Program-made: the position numbers and the translations under genes
The notes under the pieces: generated by a model
The model's database searches: none
Told to the model about the DNA's origin: nothing
Seen by the model: the letters and a program-made list of their open reading frames with translations, nothing else
Source of the DNA: Agarilytica sp045430305
GTDB lineage: Bacteria; Pseudomonadota; Gammaproteobacteria; Pseudomonadales; Cellvibrionaceae
Assembly: GCA_045430305.1 (NCBI GenBank)
Contig: JAILXW010000002.1
Coordinates: forward strand, 1-64,000
Direction: 5' to 3'
Length of the DNA: 64,000 nucleotides
In this document: positions 40,992 through 49,367 of the stretch, in pieces
Numbering within the stretch: position 1 is the stretch's first letter
Layout: every line of letters begins with the position of its first letter

Positions 40992-43900
40992 GTGGCTAAT
41001 CAACCCCCTATCAGTACGCATCGTTTTGGTGGTGTGCACAAGAAAGTGCAACGCAATGTTCTATTGATGAATGTGTGCTTGGCATTGGTCGTGGTTGGGC
41101 AGGCCATGTGGGCCTTAAACTCAATACAAGCCAGGGTGCAGGAAGAATATAAGAACACCATGCAAACCGTTATGGCGACAACTCAGGAGGGTATCGCCTT
41201 ATGGCACGAGCAGCAGTCTCAGAGTATAGAAATAATTGCCAGCAGACCTGAGTTCAGGAAAGTGGTCAAAGCGCAGTTAGCGTTATACCGCCAACACAAG
41301 GACATAAAAAAGAGTAATGCACTTAGCGTGTTGCGCGAGCAAATCCCTCTATTTAGCGGCCTTACGAGTGGGCTTGGTTTTTTTGTCATTGCCCCCGATG
41401 GTGTCAGCATCGCATCTATGAGAGATGCAAATATTGGAACAGTTAACTTAGTCAAAGAGCAGCGGTCAGAATTGTTTGAACGGGCGGTACGCGGAGAAAC
41501 TCTAATGGTACCGCCACTGCAGTCAGATGTGCCCATTGATGGTGATGGCAATATCGCTGGTAAAGCTGTGCCAGCCACAATGTTTTTCCTTACGCCCATT
41601 CGTGGGGCGAATTCAGGTGAGGTGATCGCTGTTCTGGCCGCGAGAAAATCTCCCGCGCGTGCGTTTTCGGATATCGCAAAACTAGGTCGCCTTGGGGCTA
41701 GTGGCGAAACGTACCTCTTTAATCGAGACGGCCAACTGATTACTGCATCGCGTTTTTATGAAGATTTAGAAAAGATAGGTTTTATCGAACGTGGCGAAAG
41801 TAGCATTCTCTCGGTAAGCCTACGTGCCCCTGAGGGTAACTTACTCGATACACACCGGCTTCCAGATGATACGCACAGCTACCCCTTGACGTTGATGGCG
41901 GCGAGCGCTATTCAAGGGAATAAGGGCAGTAATGTTGAAGGTTACCTCGATTATCGCGGTGTAAAGGTCATAGGGACTTGGCTGTGGATTGATGAGTTGG
42001 ACATCGGTATCGCCACCGAAATAGATTTCGACGAAGCCATGGAAACATACAGAACCGCGCAAGGCGCTCTGATTATAGTGCTCGGTGGTGTGTTAGTCGC
42101 AGCGATCATGCTTTCAACATTGACGTTACGAATGGGGACGCGGGCCACAAAACTCCTTGAAACAGCCAAAGAAGGTTTGGAAGGCGAGGTCACTGCACGC
42201 ACGCAAGAGCTTGAATATACCAAGAACCATTTGCAGTTGGTGGTTGATAATGTGCCTGCGGTCGTCTTTCTAAAAGATGCCAATGGGAAATATTTGTTGG
42301 TCAACAAAAAATACACCGAGCTAACGGGCATTACAGTTGAGGAGGCGATCGGCAATTCCGATCATGATATTTTCCCACCGGAAATAGCAGAAAAATTTGT
42401 TGAAGCCGACAGCGCCGTGTTGCTATCAGGCGTTAGTCAAGACTTGGAAGAAAAAGCGCCGAGTCCAGATGGTGCTCTACATGATTATTGGTCGAGTAAA
42501 ATTCCTTTAAAAGACAGCGAAGGAAACATACATGCGCTTTTAGGCATCGCGCTAGATATTACTGAGCGCAAACGCTCAGAGCGCATGTTACAAGAAACAA
42601 AAGATTTTCTTAGTTATTCAGAAGCGCGTTGGCGCGCCATTTTAGATAATCTGGGTGATGCGGTCATAACCATTGACCAGCAGGGCCGTATTCAAACTTT
42701 CAGTAGGGCCGCGACAGAGATATTTGGTTATAGCGCAGAGGAGGCGATAGGGAAAAACGTAAATATACTAATGCCAGAAGAAATCGCGACAGTACACGAC
42801 GGATTTTTAAATCGTGATTTAAAAGAAGGTGAATCGGTACTTCTCAACAATCGCCGAGATCTACACGCGCTGCGTAAATCAGGTGAAAAATTCCCAGTTG
42901 AAATTTCAATTACAACGCTTTCTTTTCAGGGTGAAAAGATATTTGTTGGGGTGTTGCGGGATGTTACCAAAGGCAGAAAAATGGAAGTCGATCTAGTCCA
43001 GTCCAAAGAAGCTGCTGAAAAAGCCAGTAAAGCAAAAAGTGAATTTTTGGCCGCCATGAGCCATGAAATTCGAACCCCAATGAACGGCGTATTGGGCATG
43101 TTGGGGTTATTAGGTAAAACAGAGTTAACGCAGGCGCAAAACCGAAAGTTAGATATCGCACAAAGTAGCGCCCAGGCGCTATTAACTTTGATAAATGACA
43201 TACTTGATTTTTCTAAAGTCGAAGCGGGAAAAATGGAGTTGGAAGAAGTCGACTTCAATTTACGATCTCAAATCGATAGCGTCTGTCAGAGTTTGGCTCA
43301 TAAAGTCCACGAAAAAGGGCTTGAATTTAATTTAGATCTTACCGATGTTAAACAGTCGAACGTATGTGGAGACCCAAGCCGATTACGCCAAATATTGATT
43401 AACCTCGTCGGCAATGCCGTCAAGTTCACGGGGGATGGTGAAGTGCTAGTCAAGGCCAAGTTAACTGAAGTTGGGAAAGAGGCCTATCGTTTATCTTGCT
43501 CAGTAAAAGATACGGGTATTGGTATTCCCAAAGATAAAGTCGGGAAACTATTTTCAAGTTTCTCTCAAGTGGATTCTTCGGTAACTCGCAAGTATGGTGG
43601 AACGGGGTTAGGTCTGGCCATTTGTAAAAAACTGTGCGAGTTGATGGGCGGGGGTATTCTAGTTGAAAGTGAAGAGGGAAAAGGTAGCGAGTTCAAATTT
43701 AATGTACGCCTAGGGCGAGCCTCTTCATCTGAACTTGTTATGCCTCGAAGTCATGTGACAGGTTTGCATGTGCTCATTGTTGATGACAACAAAACCAACA
43801 GAGAAATATTTAACGACCAGCTAAAGCAGTGGGATTGCATTGTTGAAGAAGCAGACTCAGCCAATGCTGCGTTGGCCTTGTGTCAGGCCAAGACCAATGA

Positions 43901-45137
43901 CGAAATGTACGATTTAATACTTACTGACATGGCCATGCCAGAAAAAACAGGGCTCGATCTAGCAAGGCAGTTACGCAGGAATGCGCGTTTCAGCGACGTA
44001 AAGCTGTTAATGATGAGTTCCATTGGGCTGGATCTTGAGGAGTTAAAGGCACTGGGGTTTAGTGCGTATTTTAGCAAGCCCGTTACCACATCCGATTTGT
44101 TTGACGCGCTTTCAATATGCGCCACGCCAGAAAATGGAGAGGGAGGGTTGCTCACAAAAACAAAATTAAATGCCTTGGAAGGGACGTCGAATGCCCTGAA
44201 TATAAGACATATTTGGCCCGAGGGCACGCGCATCCTTCTGGTGGAAGACAATCAGGTCAACCAGTATGTGGCGCAAGAACTGCTGCAAGAAGTTGGTTTA
44301 ACCTGTGATGTTGCGGCAAATGGATTGGAGGCGATCGAGAGCCTGGCTTCGGCCGACCAAAGCGATGTATTTACGCTCGTATTAATGGATTGCCAAATGC
44401 CAGAATTAGATGGTTATGAAGCAACGCGAAGAATTCGTGCTGGTGTTGCTGGTGATCATGCAAAAGAAACGCCTATTGTGGCAATGACGGCGAACGTTAT
44501 GCAGGGCGATAAAGAGAAATGTTATGCAGCGGGCATGAATGCTTATCTCGCAAAGCCTCTAGACGCGCACGAGTTTTTTGCAACACTTAAAGCCTGGCTT
44601 GGCGGAGAAGATGTTGAAGACGCAGAGGCGGCGGGCAACGCGGCCAACGTTGTTTCCGGGTCTGAACAAGGGCAAGTAATTAATATAGAACGCAAAGAAG
44701 AGGCCGAGTCAGTGAACGCGGAAACGGAAGCGGAAACGTCAGGGTCGCTTGCGTCTGTAAGTGAAGAGGGTCTGAGTTTACCCCAGGGCTTACAAACGAT
44801 CGACTTTGCTAAGAAAAAACCCAGTATCGCTCGTAAGCCTGCGGCGTATCTGAAGCTGTTAAAGCTTTACCTCGATAATAACGAAAATTTTTGCGTGCAG
44901 CTTTCTAAAGCGCAAGCACAAGAAGATGAAGGGCGAATACGTCATTTGGTGCATTCACTCAAAGGCTCGGCCGGTAATATGGGTATGCAAACTGTTTTCA
45001 ATCATGCGATTGATGTAGAAAAAATGTTCGACGAAGGGGGGGTAGATACCGAGAAAGCGTTAAAACGATTCAAAGAATTGGTTGAACTTTCTTTTCTTGA
45101 TGCGAGCGCCATAATGAAGGCCAATAAAAATGAGTGA
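40992..45137 (+). CDS. Multi-domain hybrid histidine kinase (dCache-PAS-PAS-HK-REC-REC-HPt)
   Basis: 1381 residues from GTG 40992, chosen because GGAG lies 5 nt upstream; a TTG at 40989 is too close. Order: TM about 27-46; a periplasmic dCache-type sensor about 50-350; TM about 357-378; two PAS domains (about 410-525 and 545-670); HisKA with His in 'A-A-M-S-H-E-I-R-T-P' (about 692); HATPase with 'N-L-V-G-N-A-V-K-F' and 'D-T-G-I-G-I'; REC1 with 'L-T-D-M-A-M-P'; REC2 with 'L-M-D-C-Q-M-P-E-L-D-G'; and an HPt with His in 'V-H-S-L-K-G-S-A-G-N' (about 1320). The full His-Asp-His-Asp relay is present in one chain (BarA/GacS-like plan). The PAS domains add a second, cytosolic input. The output regulator is not adjacent. 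Confidence 0.93.
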   Translation: MANQPPISTHRFGGVHKKVQRNVLLMNVCLALVVVGQAMWALNSIQARVQEEYKNTMQTVMATTQEGIALWHEQQSQSIEIIASRPEFRKVVKAQLALYRQHKDIKKSNALSVLREQIPLFSGLTSGLGFFVIAPDGVSIASMRDANIGTVNLVKEQRSELFERAVRGETLMVPPLQSDVPIDGDGNIAGKAVPATMFFLTPIRGANSGEVIAVLAARKSPARAFSDIAKLGRLGASGETYLFNRDGQLITASRFYEDLEKIGFIERGESSILSVSLRAPEGNLLDTHRLPDDTHSYPLTLMAASAIQGNKGSNVEGYLDYRGVKVIGTWLWIDELDIGIATEIDFDEAMETYRTAQGALIIVLGGVLVAAIMLSTLTLRMGTRATKLLETAKEGLEGEVTARTQELEYTKNHLQLVVDNVPAVVFLKDANGKYLLVNKKYTELTGITVEEAIGNSDHDIFPPEIAEKFVEADSAVLLSGVSQDLEEKAPSPDGALHDYWSSKIPLKDSEGNIHALLGIALDITERKRSERMLQETKDFLSYSEARWRAILDNLGDAVITIDQQGRIQTFSRAATEIFGYSAEEAIGKNVNILMPEEIATVHDGFLNRDLKEGESVLLNNRRDLHALRKSGEKFPVEISITTLSFQGEKIFVGVLRDVTKGRKMEVDLVQSKEAAEKASKAKSEFLAAMSHEIRTPMNGVLGMLGLLGKTELTQAQNRKLDIAQSSAQALLTLINDILDFSKVEAGKMELEEVDFNLRSQIDSVCQSLAHKVHEKGLEFNLDLTDVKQSNVCGDPSRLRQILINLVGNAVKFTGDGEVLVKAKLTEVGKEAYRLSCSVKDTGIGIPKDKVGKLFSSFSQVDSSVTRKYGGTGLGLAICKKLCELMGGGILVESEEGKGSEFKFNVRLGRASSSELVMPRSHVTGLHVLIVDDNKTNREIFNDQLKQWDCIVEEADSANAALALCQAKTNDEMYDLILTDMAMPEKTGLDLARQLRRNARFSDVKLLMMSSIGLDLEELKALGFSAYFSKPVTTSDLFDALSICATPENGEGGLLTKTKLNALEGTSNALNIRHIWPEGTRILLVEDNQVNQYVAQELLQEVGLTCDVAANGLEAIESLASADQSDVFTLVLMDCQMPELDGYEATRRIRAGVAGDHAKETPIVAMTANVMQGDKEKCYAAGMNAYLAKPLDAHEFFATLKAWLGGEDVEDAEAAGNAANVVSGSEQGQVINIERKEEAESVNAETEAETSGSLASVSEEGLSLPQGLQTIDFAKKKPSIARKPAAYLKLLKLYLDNNENFCVQLSKAQAQEDEGRIRHLVHSLKGSAGNMGMQTVFNHAIDVEKMFDEGGVDTEKALKRFKELVELSFLDASAIMKANKNE

Positions 45138-45330
45138 GCCTGCGTGATCTCGCTTTTGTACCTATTTACATTCATGCCTATGGTCTATCTCTTGATCAGC
45201 CAAAATTTCTATCATTGTCTCACCTGTGTCTAAGCATCATAATGGTTCGATGCTTACCTTGTTTTGTTAAAGTGAGATTTGATAACCACTCAACATGTAT
45301 TTTCAACAGCTAATAAAGAAGGCGTAAATA

Positions 45331-46122
45331 ATGATTATGCCGCGTCGAGCATTTATATGTCTTTGCTGGATGCTGGGCGCCTGCCCGGTATTTGCCGTTA
45401 GCGATAATGCATTGAGAGTCGCGGCTGCTTCTAATTTTATGCCCGTGGCTGTGCAGTTACGCGAGCTGTTTTGTGAGGGGCGTGGGTCTGACTGCAAAGA
45501 CCAAATCGTGTTCACTTTTGCATCCTCTGGCAAACTGTATTCTCAAATTATTCACGGTGCTCCGTATCATATCTTCATGTCTGCAGACGTAGAGAAACCC
45601 GTACGTTTAATAGAGGACGGTTTTGCGGAAGCGTCGTCGCTTCATGTTTATGCCAAGGGAAAATTAGTTTTTGCATCACGAAATGTTCTTGAGTTTCAAT
45701 CGGAAAGTTTCGTCAAGAAGCTAGTCAATGCCAAAGTCGCAGTGGCGAACCCAAAGCTAGCGCCCTACGGGCAGGCAAGTATTGAAGCGCTAGAGCATTT
45801 TAGCGGCTTTGATCGAGAACAAGTAAAACTTGTGTATGGTGAAAATATCGCTCAGGTTTTTCATATGTTTATAAGCGGAGCAGTAGAATTCGCTTTTCTA
45901 TCGGCTTCTCAGGTTTTGCTGTCGCCAGAAGGGCAAGAGCCAACGATCTATTATTGGCCCTTGCCTAACAATTACCACAGCGCAATAGAACAGGCGCTGG
46001 TATTGTTGAACTCGCATGGGCAGCATAAAAATAGGGCCGAGAATACGTTGGCGAAGGCGTTTGTTACTTTTTTATCTAGCGACGCCGCGACTGCTAAAAT
46101 TCGACAGTCAGGGTATGACTAA
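45331..46122 (+). CDS. modA: Molybdate-binding periplasmic protein
   Basis: 263 residues. Signal peptide to about residue 24, then 'L-R-V-A-A-A-S-N-F-M-P-V-A' and 'F-T-F-A-S-S-G-K-L-Y-S-Q-I' (oxyanion-binding Ser residues), and 'A-P-Y-G-Q-A' (about 145), which are ModA/WtpA-like hallmarks. Delivers molybdate or tungstate to ModBC encoded directly downstream. Mo then feeds molybdopterin enzymes, none of which are encoded here. I looked for a ModE box upstream and found no convincing TATAT-N7-TAYAT. First gene of modABC. Confidence 0.92.
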   Translation: MIMPRRAFICLCWMLGACPVFAVSDNALRVAAASNFMPVAVQLRELFCEGRGSDCKDQIVFTFASSGKLYSQIIHGAPYHIFMSADVEKPVRLIEDGFAEASSLHVYAKGKLVFASRNVLEFQSESFVKKLVNAKVAVANPKLAPYGQASIEALEHFSGFDREQVKLVYGENIAQVFHMFISGAVEFAFLSASQVLLSPEGQEPTIYYWPLPNNYHSAIEQALVLLNSHGQHKNRAENTLAKAFVTFLSSDAATAKIRQSGYD

Positions 46123-46149
46123 AACGATGAGTATCTATATGGAGTCTGA

Positions 46150-46830
46150 ATGTTAAGTTCAGAGGAATGGCAGGCCATTTCGCTTAGCGTACAACTGGCA
46201 TTCAATGTGGTTGTGCTTCTGCTAATCGGGGCAACCCCACTTGCTTGGTGGTTGTCTCAGCGCAATCATTTCGTGTCGCGCTGTGTGTCAGCCATTGTTG
46301 CATTACCTCTTGTGTTACCGCCTACAGTTATCGGTTTTTATTTTTTAATCGCGTTTGGCCCTCAAGGGCCAATCGGTTCATTCACTGAGTATGCGGGTAT
46401 CGCCTCGTTTGCTTTTAGTTATAAAGGCTTGGTGTTAGCCTCGATGGTGTACTCTTTACCTTTTGTAGTACAGCCATTACAAAATGCGTTTCAATCGATC
46501 GATCGTATTCAGCTAGATGCCGCGACTATGTTGGGGGCAGGGCCAATAGACCGGTTTTTTAATCTCGTTATTCCGCTGGCAAAGTCTGGGTTTGTCTCGG
46601 CATTTATATTAGGTTTTGCCCATACCATTGGTGAGTTTGGCGTGGTGTTAATGATTGGTGGCAGTATGCCGGGTGAAACTAAAGTGGTTTCCATTCAAAT
46701 CTATGAACACGTTGAGAGTTTACAATATGCACGAGCACATTTGCTTTCTGCCTTAATGCTGGTGTTTTCGTTTGTCGTACTTTTAGCCGTGTATGGCAGA
46801 GGCCGACATACGAATATATCAGCGAGTTAG
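46150..46830 (+). CDS. modB: Molybdate ABC transporter permease
   Basis: 226 residues with five to six transmembrane helices; GGAG lies 5 nt before the ATG. The EAA loop reads 'A-A-T-M-L-G-A-G-P-I-D-R-F-F-N-L-V-I-P-L-A' and 'L-P-L-V-L-P-P-T-V-I-G-F-Y' is the characteristic ModB/CysT-like helix. Membrane channel for molybdate with ModA and ModC. 27 nt after modA, 6 nt before modC. Confidence 0.93.
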   Translation: MLSSEEWQAISLSVQLAFNVVVLLLIGATPLAWWLSQRNHFVSRCVSAIVALPLVLPPTVIGFYFLIAFGPQGPIGSFTEYAGIASFAFSYKGLVLASMVYSLPFVVQPLQNAFQSIDRIQLDAATMLGAGPIDRFFNLVIPLAKSGFVSAFILGFAHTIGEFGVVLMIGGSMPGETKVVSIQIYEHVESLQYARAHLLSALMLVFSFVVLLAVYGRGRHTNISAS

Positions 46831-46836
46831 TGATCG

Positions 46837-47913
46837 ATGTCGAATAAAATGCTAGAAATTACTCTTCACTATACGGTCGATGATTTTAAACTCGAGCTTA
46901 CGTCAGAATTGAGTTCAAGGGGTGTTACTGCCTTGGTTGGGCCGTCTGGTGCTGGCAAAAGTAGTTTGTTGCGTTGTATTGCTGGGTTAGAACGACCAAA
47001 AAATTGCCATATTAAATTTTGTGGGTCGACTTGGCAGAGTGATTCGGGGTTTGTTCCTCCACATAAACGACCAGTCGCGTACGTATTACAAAAACCTGCA
47101 CTATTTTCTTGCTACTCCGTTGAAAAAAACCTCCGCTTTTCCCAGAAGCGTGCGCTAAAAAATGACGAGCGTTTCTCGTTTGATGAAATTATATCGCTGT
47201 GCGGTGTAGAGAGAATTTTAAAACGGCGCGTTGAATCCTTATCTGGCGGGGAAGCCCAGCGTGTTGCAATGGCGCGGGCCTTGTTACGTAAAGCTGATTT
47301 GTTACTGTTGGATGAACCTTTGTCGGCGCTGGATGATGTTGCAAAGCGCGAATTTATCGAACTTCTTCGCGCTATTAAACAGCAATATACTTTACCTATA
47401 ATTTACGTCAGTCATTCGGTTAGCGAAGTTGTTGCAATCGCAGATGAATATGTTGCGCTAAACCGGGGCGCGATAGAGCGACAGGGGTGCATCAGTGAAT
47501 TACTTTGTTCTGATGACTTGGGGCTTTCTGAGGTGACCAGTGTAATAGTACCGACGACTGTCACAGCGAAAGACGAAAAATATAATATGGCCACACTAGG
47601 GTTCGATGGTGGCGAATTGTTTATCGAACATCCAGGGCTTCAGTTGAATGAGCAGCGTCGGATTCTTGTGCGGGCTCACGATGTAAGTATTAGTTTGAAA
47701 AAGCATGACGATACAAGCATTAGTAATATTTTGCCTGCTACGATAAAAAGAATTCGACTTCAAGAAGTTGAAAAAATAGGCGTATTAATGGAGCTGTCTG
47801 TTGGGAATGTGATTTTTCTTGCGAAGATATCACATCGTTCATTACAGAAATTAAATTTACAGGAAGGGTTGGATGTCTGGTTGCAGGTGAAGGCGTTAGC
47901 GCCGATAGATTAG
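46837..47913 (+). CDS. modC: Molybdate ABC transporter ATP-binding protein
   Basis: 358 residues. Walker A 'G-P-S-G-A-G-K-S-S' at about residue 35-43, signature 'L-S-G-G-E-A-Q-R-V-A', Walker B 'L-L-L-D-E-P-L-S-A-L-D'. The C-terminal part, ending 'W-L-Q-V-K-A-L', is a TOBE/MOP-type domain that binds molybdate for feedback inhibition in some family members. ATPase of the ModABC importer; ends 12 nt before the convergent response-regulator gene. Confidence 0.94.
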   Translation: MSNKMLEITLHYTVDDFKLELTSELSSRGVTALVGPSGAGKSSLLRCIAGLERPKNCHIKFCGSTWQSDSGFVPPHKRPVAYVLQKPALFSCYSVEKNLRFSQKRALKNDERFSFDEIISLCGVERILKRRVESLSGGEAQRVAMARALLRKADLLLLDEPLSALDDVAKREFIELLRAIKQQYTLPIIYVSHSVSEVVAIADEYVALNRGAIERQGCISELLCSDDLGLSEVTSVIVPTTVTAKDEKYNMATLGFDGGELFIEHPGLQLNEQRRILVRAHDVSISLKKHDDTSISNILPATIKRIRLQEVEKIGVLMELSVGNVIFLAKISHRSLQKLNLQEGLDVWLQVKALAPID

Positions 47914-47925
47914 ACGGAATGTCTA

Positions 47926-49137
47926 TTAAAATAGCTCAATATCATCTTCAAAATCGTTGGGTTCTTCTTCTTGCTTCTGCGTCAAAGTGTCGATAATGAT
48001 TTGGCTTTGTTGCAGCGTCAGTTTACCGAGTAAATCGACCAAATCTTTTAGAATGGTATCGGTAATATCATTTTCGGTCAGAATAATGTTGAGCTTTTTG
48101 GAGGTGCCTTCGACCATGGAAAGTAAATGTTCTTCATCTTTTTCATCCATGTTCATTTTTTCTATATCAAGTTCAAGCGTCGAATGAAGCTCAGACATGA
48201 TCGACTCAACAATTTTTACATTGCGTTTAACATCGTCTTTGACTGTGTCTAAGGTCAATTGTGCTGCTTCTACTGACGATGTTAGTTGCGCGCAGTGTGC
48301 CGTAAGTGCAGATTCGGCATCGAGCATACGAACGCGTGCATCGGTCGCGCCTAGTACAAATGGTATTGTGTCTTTTAGACGCCCATAGCGTTCACGATTT
48401 TCAATAGGCATGTTTTTAACAAGTAAAGAAACGCGCGTGTAATTTGTGAGAGTGCGACAGCCGAAATCGACAAAACGGTCTGTTGTATGAAGTTTTTTCA
48501 TGAGCTCGCGTTCTATTGGGTTCACCTCACCATTGTTGGTGGCGTAGAACAGTGAACCGCGTCGTACGGCGAACATAATAATCGCGCTGAGGCCCATATC
48601 ACGGCAGAAATGGCTTAGCTTTTCTGCCAGCTCATTAAAATCTGTCGCGAAATAGGTATGTTCAACATAGCGTACTGATTTACCGAGGTCTGAACTTGTG
48701 GTCAGCGCTTCCATTGCCGTTTTTTGAGCGGAGGCAGCATCGGCCCTCATGGCTTCATGAGCCACGGACTGTTTTGCAATGGCGTGTAATTTTGCGAGTA
48801 TCTCCTCGTTGCTATTATTTTTATTTAAATAATCAACAGCGCCTACTTCGTAACCGAGCATGCGCTCGCGCACGGAATCATTCTCAGAATAAAAAACGAC
48901 AGGGATTTGTTCGGTCGTTGCGTTTTGTTTGAACTCGTCACAGACCTCGTAGCTGTTACGGGTTTTGAGGTTAACATCGAGAAGGATGACATTGGGGGCC
49001 CAGTCGAACGCTTTATTGCGAGCCTGTTCGACATTAGCAGCACTTTCCATGACAAAATCATTGCCCAAGTTGCCCATCAACCTTTCGCAAACGTGTGGAT
49101 TGTCTTCCACGATTAAAATTTTGTTAAGTTGCGGCAT
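47926..49137 (-). CDS. Response regulator with sensory-like middle domain and coiled coil
   Basis: 403 residues from ATG 49137 (chosen because the REC domain begins right after; the longer TTG start at 49185 has no ribosome binding site). REC with 'I-L-I-V-E-D-N', phospho-Asp in 'I-L-L-D-V-N-L' and Thr/Ser-Lys features. A short helix leads to a middle domain (about 165-280, 'E-L-A-E-K-L-S-H-F-C-R-D-M-G-L-S-A-I-I-M-F'), GAF-like in look. The C-terminal helices (about 290-385) are probably a dimerising coiled coil, and the tail is acidic ('E-E-E-P-N-D-F-E-D-D-I-E-L-F'). No DNA-binding domain. Such regulators act through protein interaction. Neighbouring gene 49368-51830 has related REC domains, suggesting a shared signalling unit. 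Confidence 0.85.
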   Translation of the reverse strand: MPQLNKILIVEDNPHVCERLMGNLGNDFVMESAANVEQARNKAFDWAPNVILLDVNLKTRNSYEVCDEFKQNATTEQIPVVFYSENDSVRERMLGYEVGAVDYLNKNNSNEEILAKLHAIAKQSVAHEAMRADAASAQKTAMEALTTSSDLGKSVRYVEHTYFATDFNELAEKLSHFCRDMGLSAIIMFAVRRGSLFYATNNGEVNPIERELMKKLHTTDRFVDFGCRTLTNYTRVSLLVKNMPIENRERYGRLKDTIPFVLGATDARVRMLDAESALTAHCAQLTSSVEAAQLTLDTVKDDVKRNVKIVESIMSELHSTLELDIEKMNMDEKDEEHLLSMVEGTSKKLNIILTENDITDTILKDLVDLLGKLTLQQSQIIIDTLTQKQEEEPNDFEDDIELF

Positions 49138-49367
49138 GTGTTTAGAAACCAGATTCCTTGAAGGGATGCAACGAATGCCAGGCAAGTTGTGATATTGAAG
49201 GGTGGTAAAATTCCTAGTGCTTTGCTGACGCCTAATTAATTAAAATATAGCCTATTCTATTCGTGTTAGGCGTTATTTAAGGCGCCGTTTTAGAACCGAT
49301 ATGACTAATAAGGTATTGGTTATAGCGTGCGCTATAAACGTTTGCTCCTATACTCGCTCAGTAAGTG

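Noticed and set aside
45138..45330. ModE-binding box before modA
   Set aside because: No convincing TATAT-N7-TAYAT palindrome found by eye; only general AT-richness.
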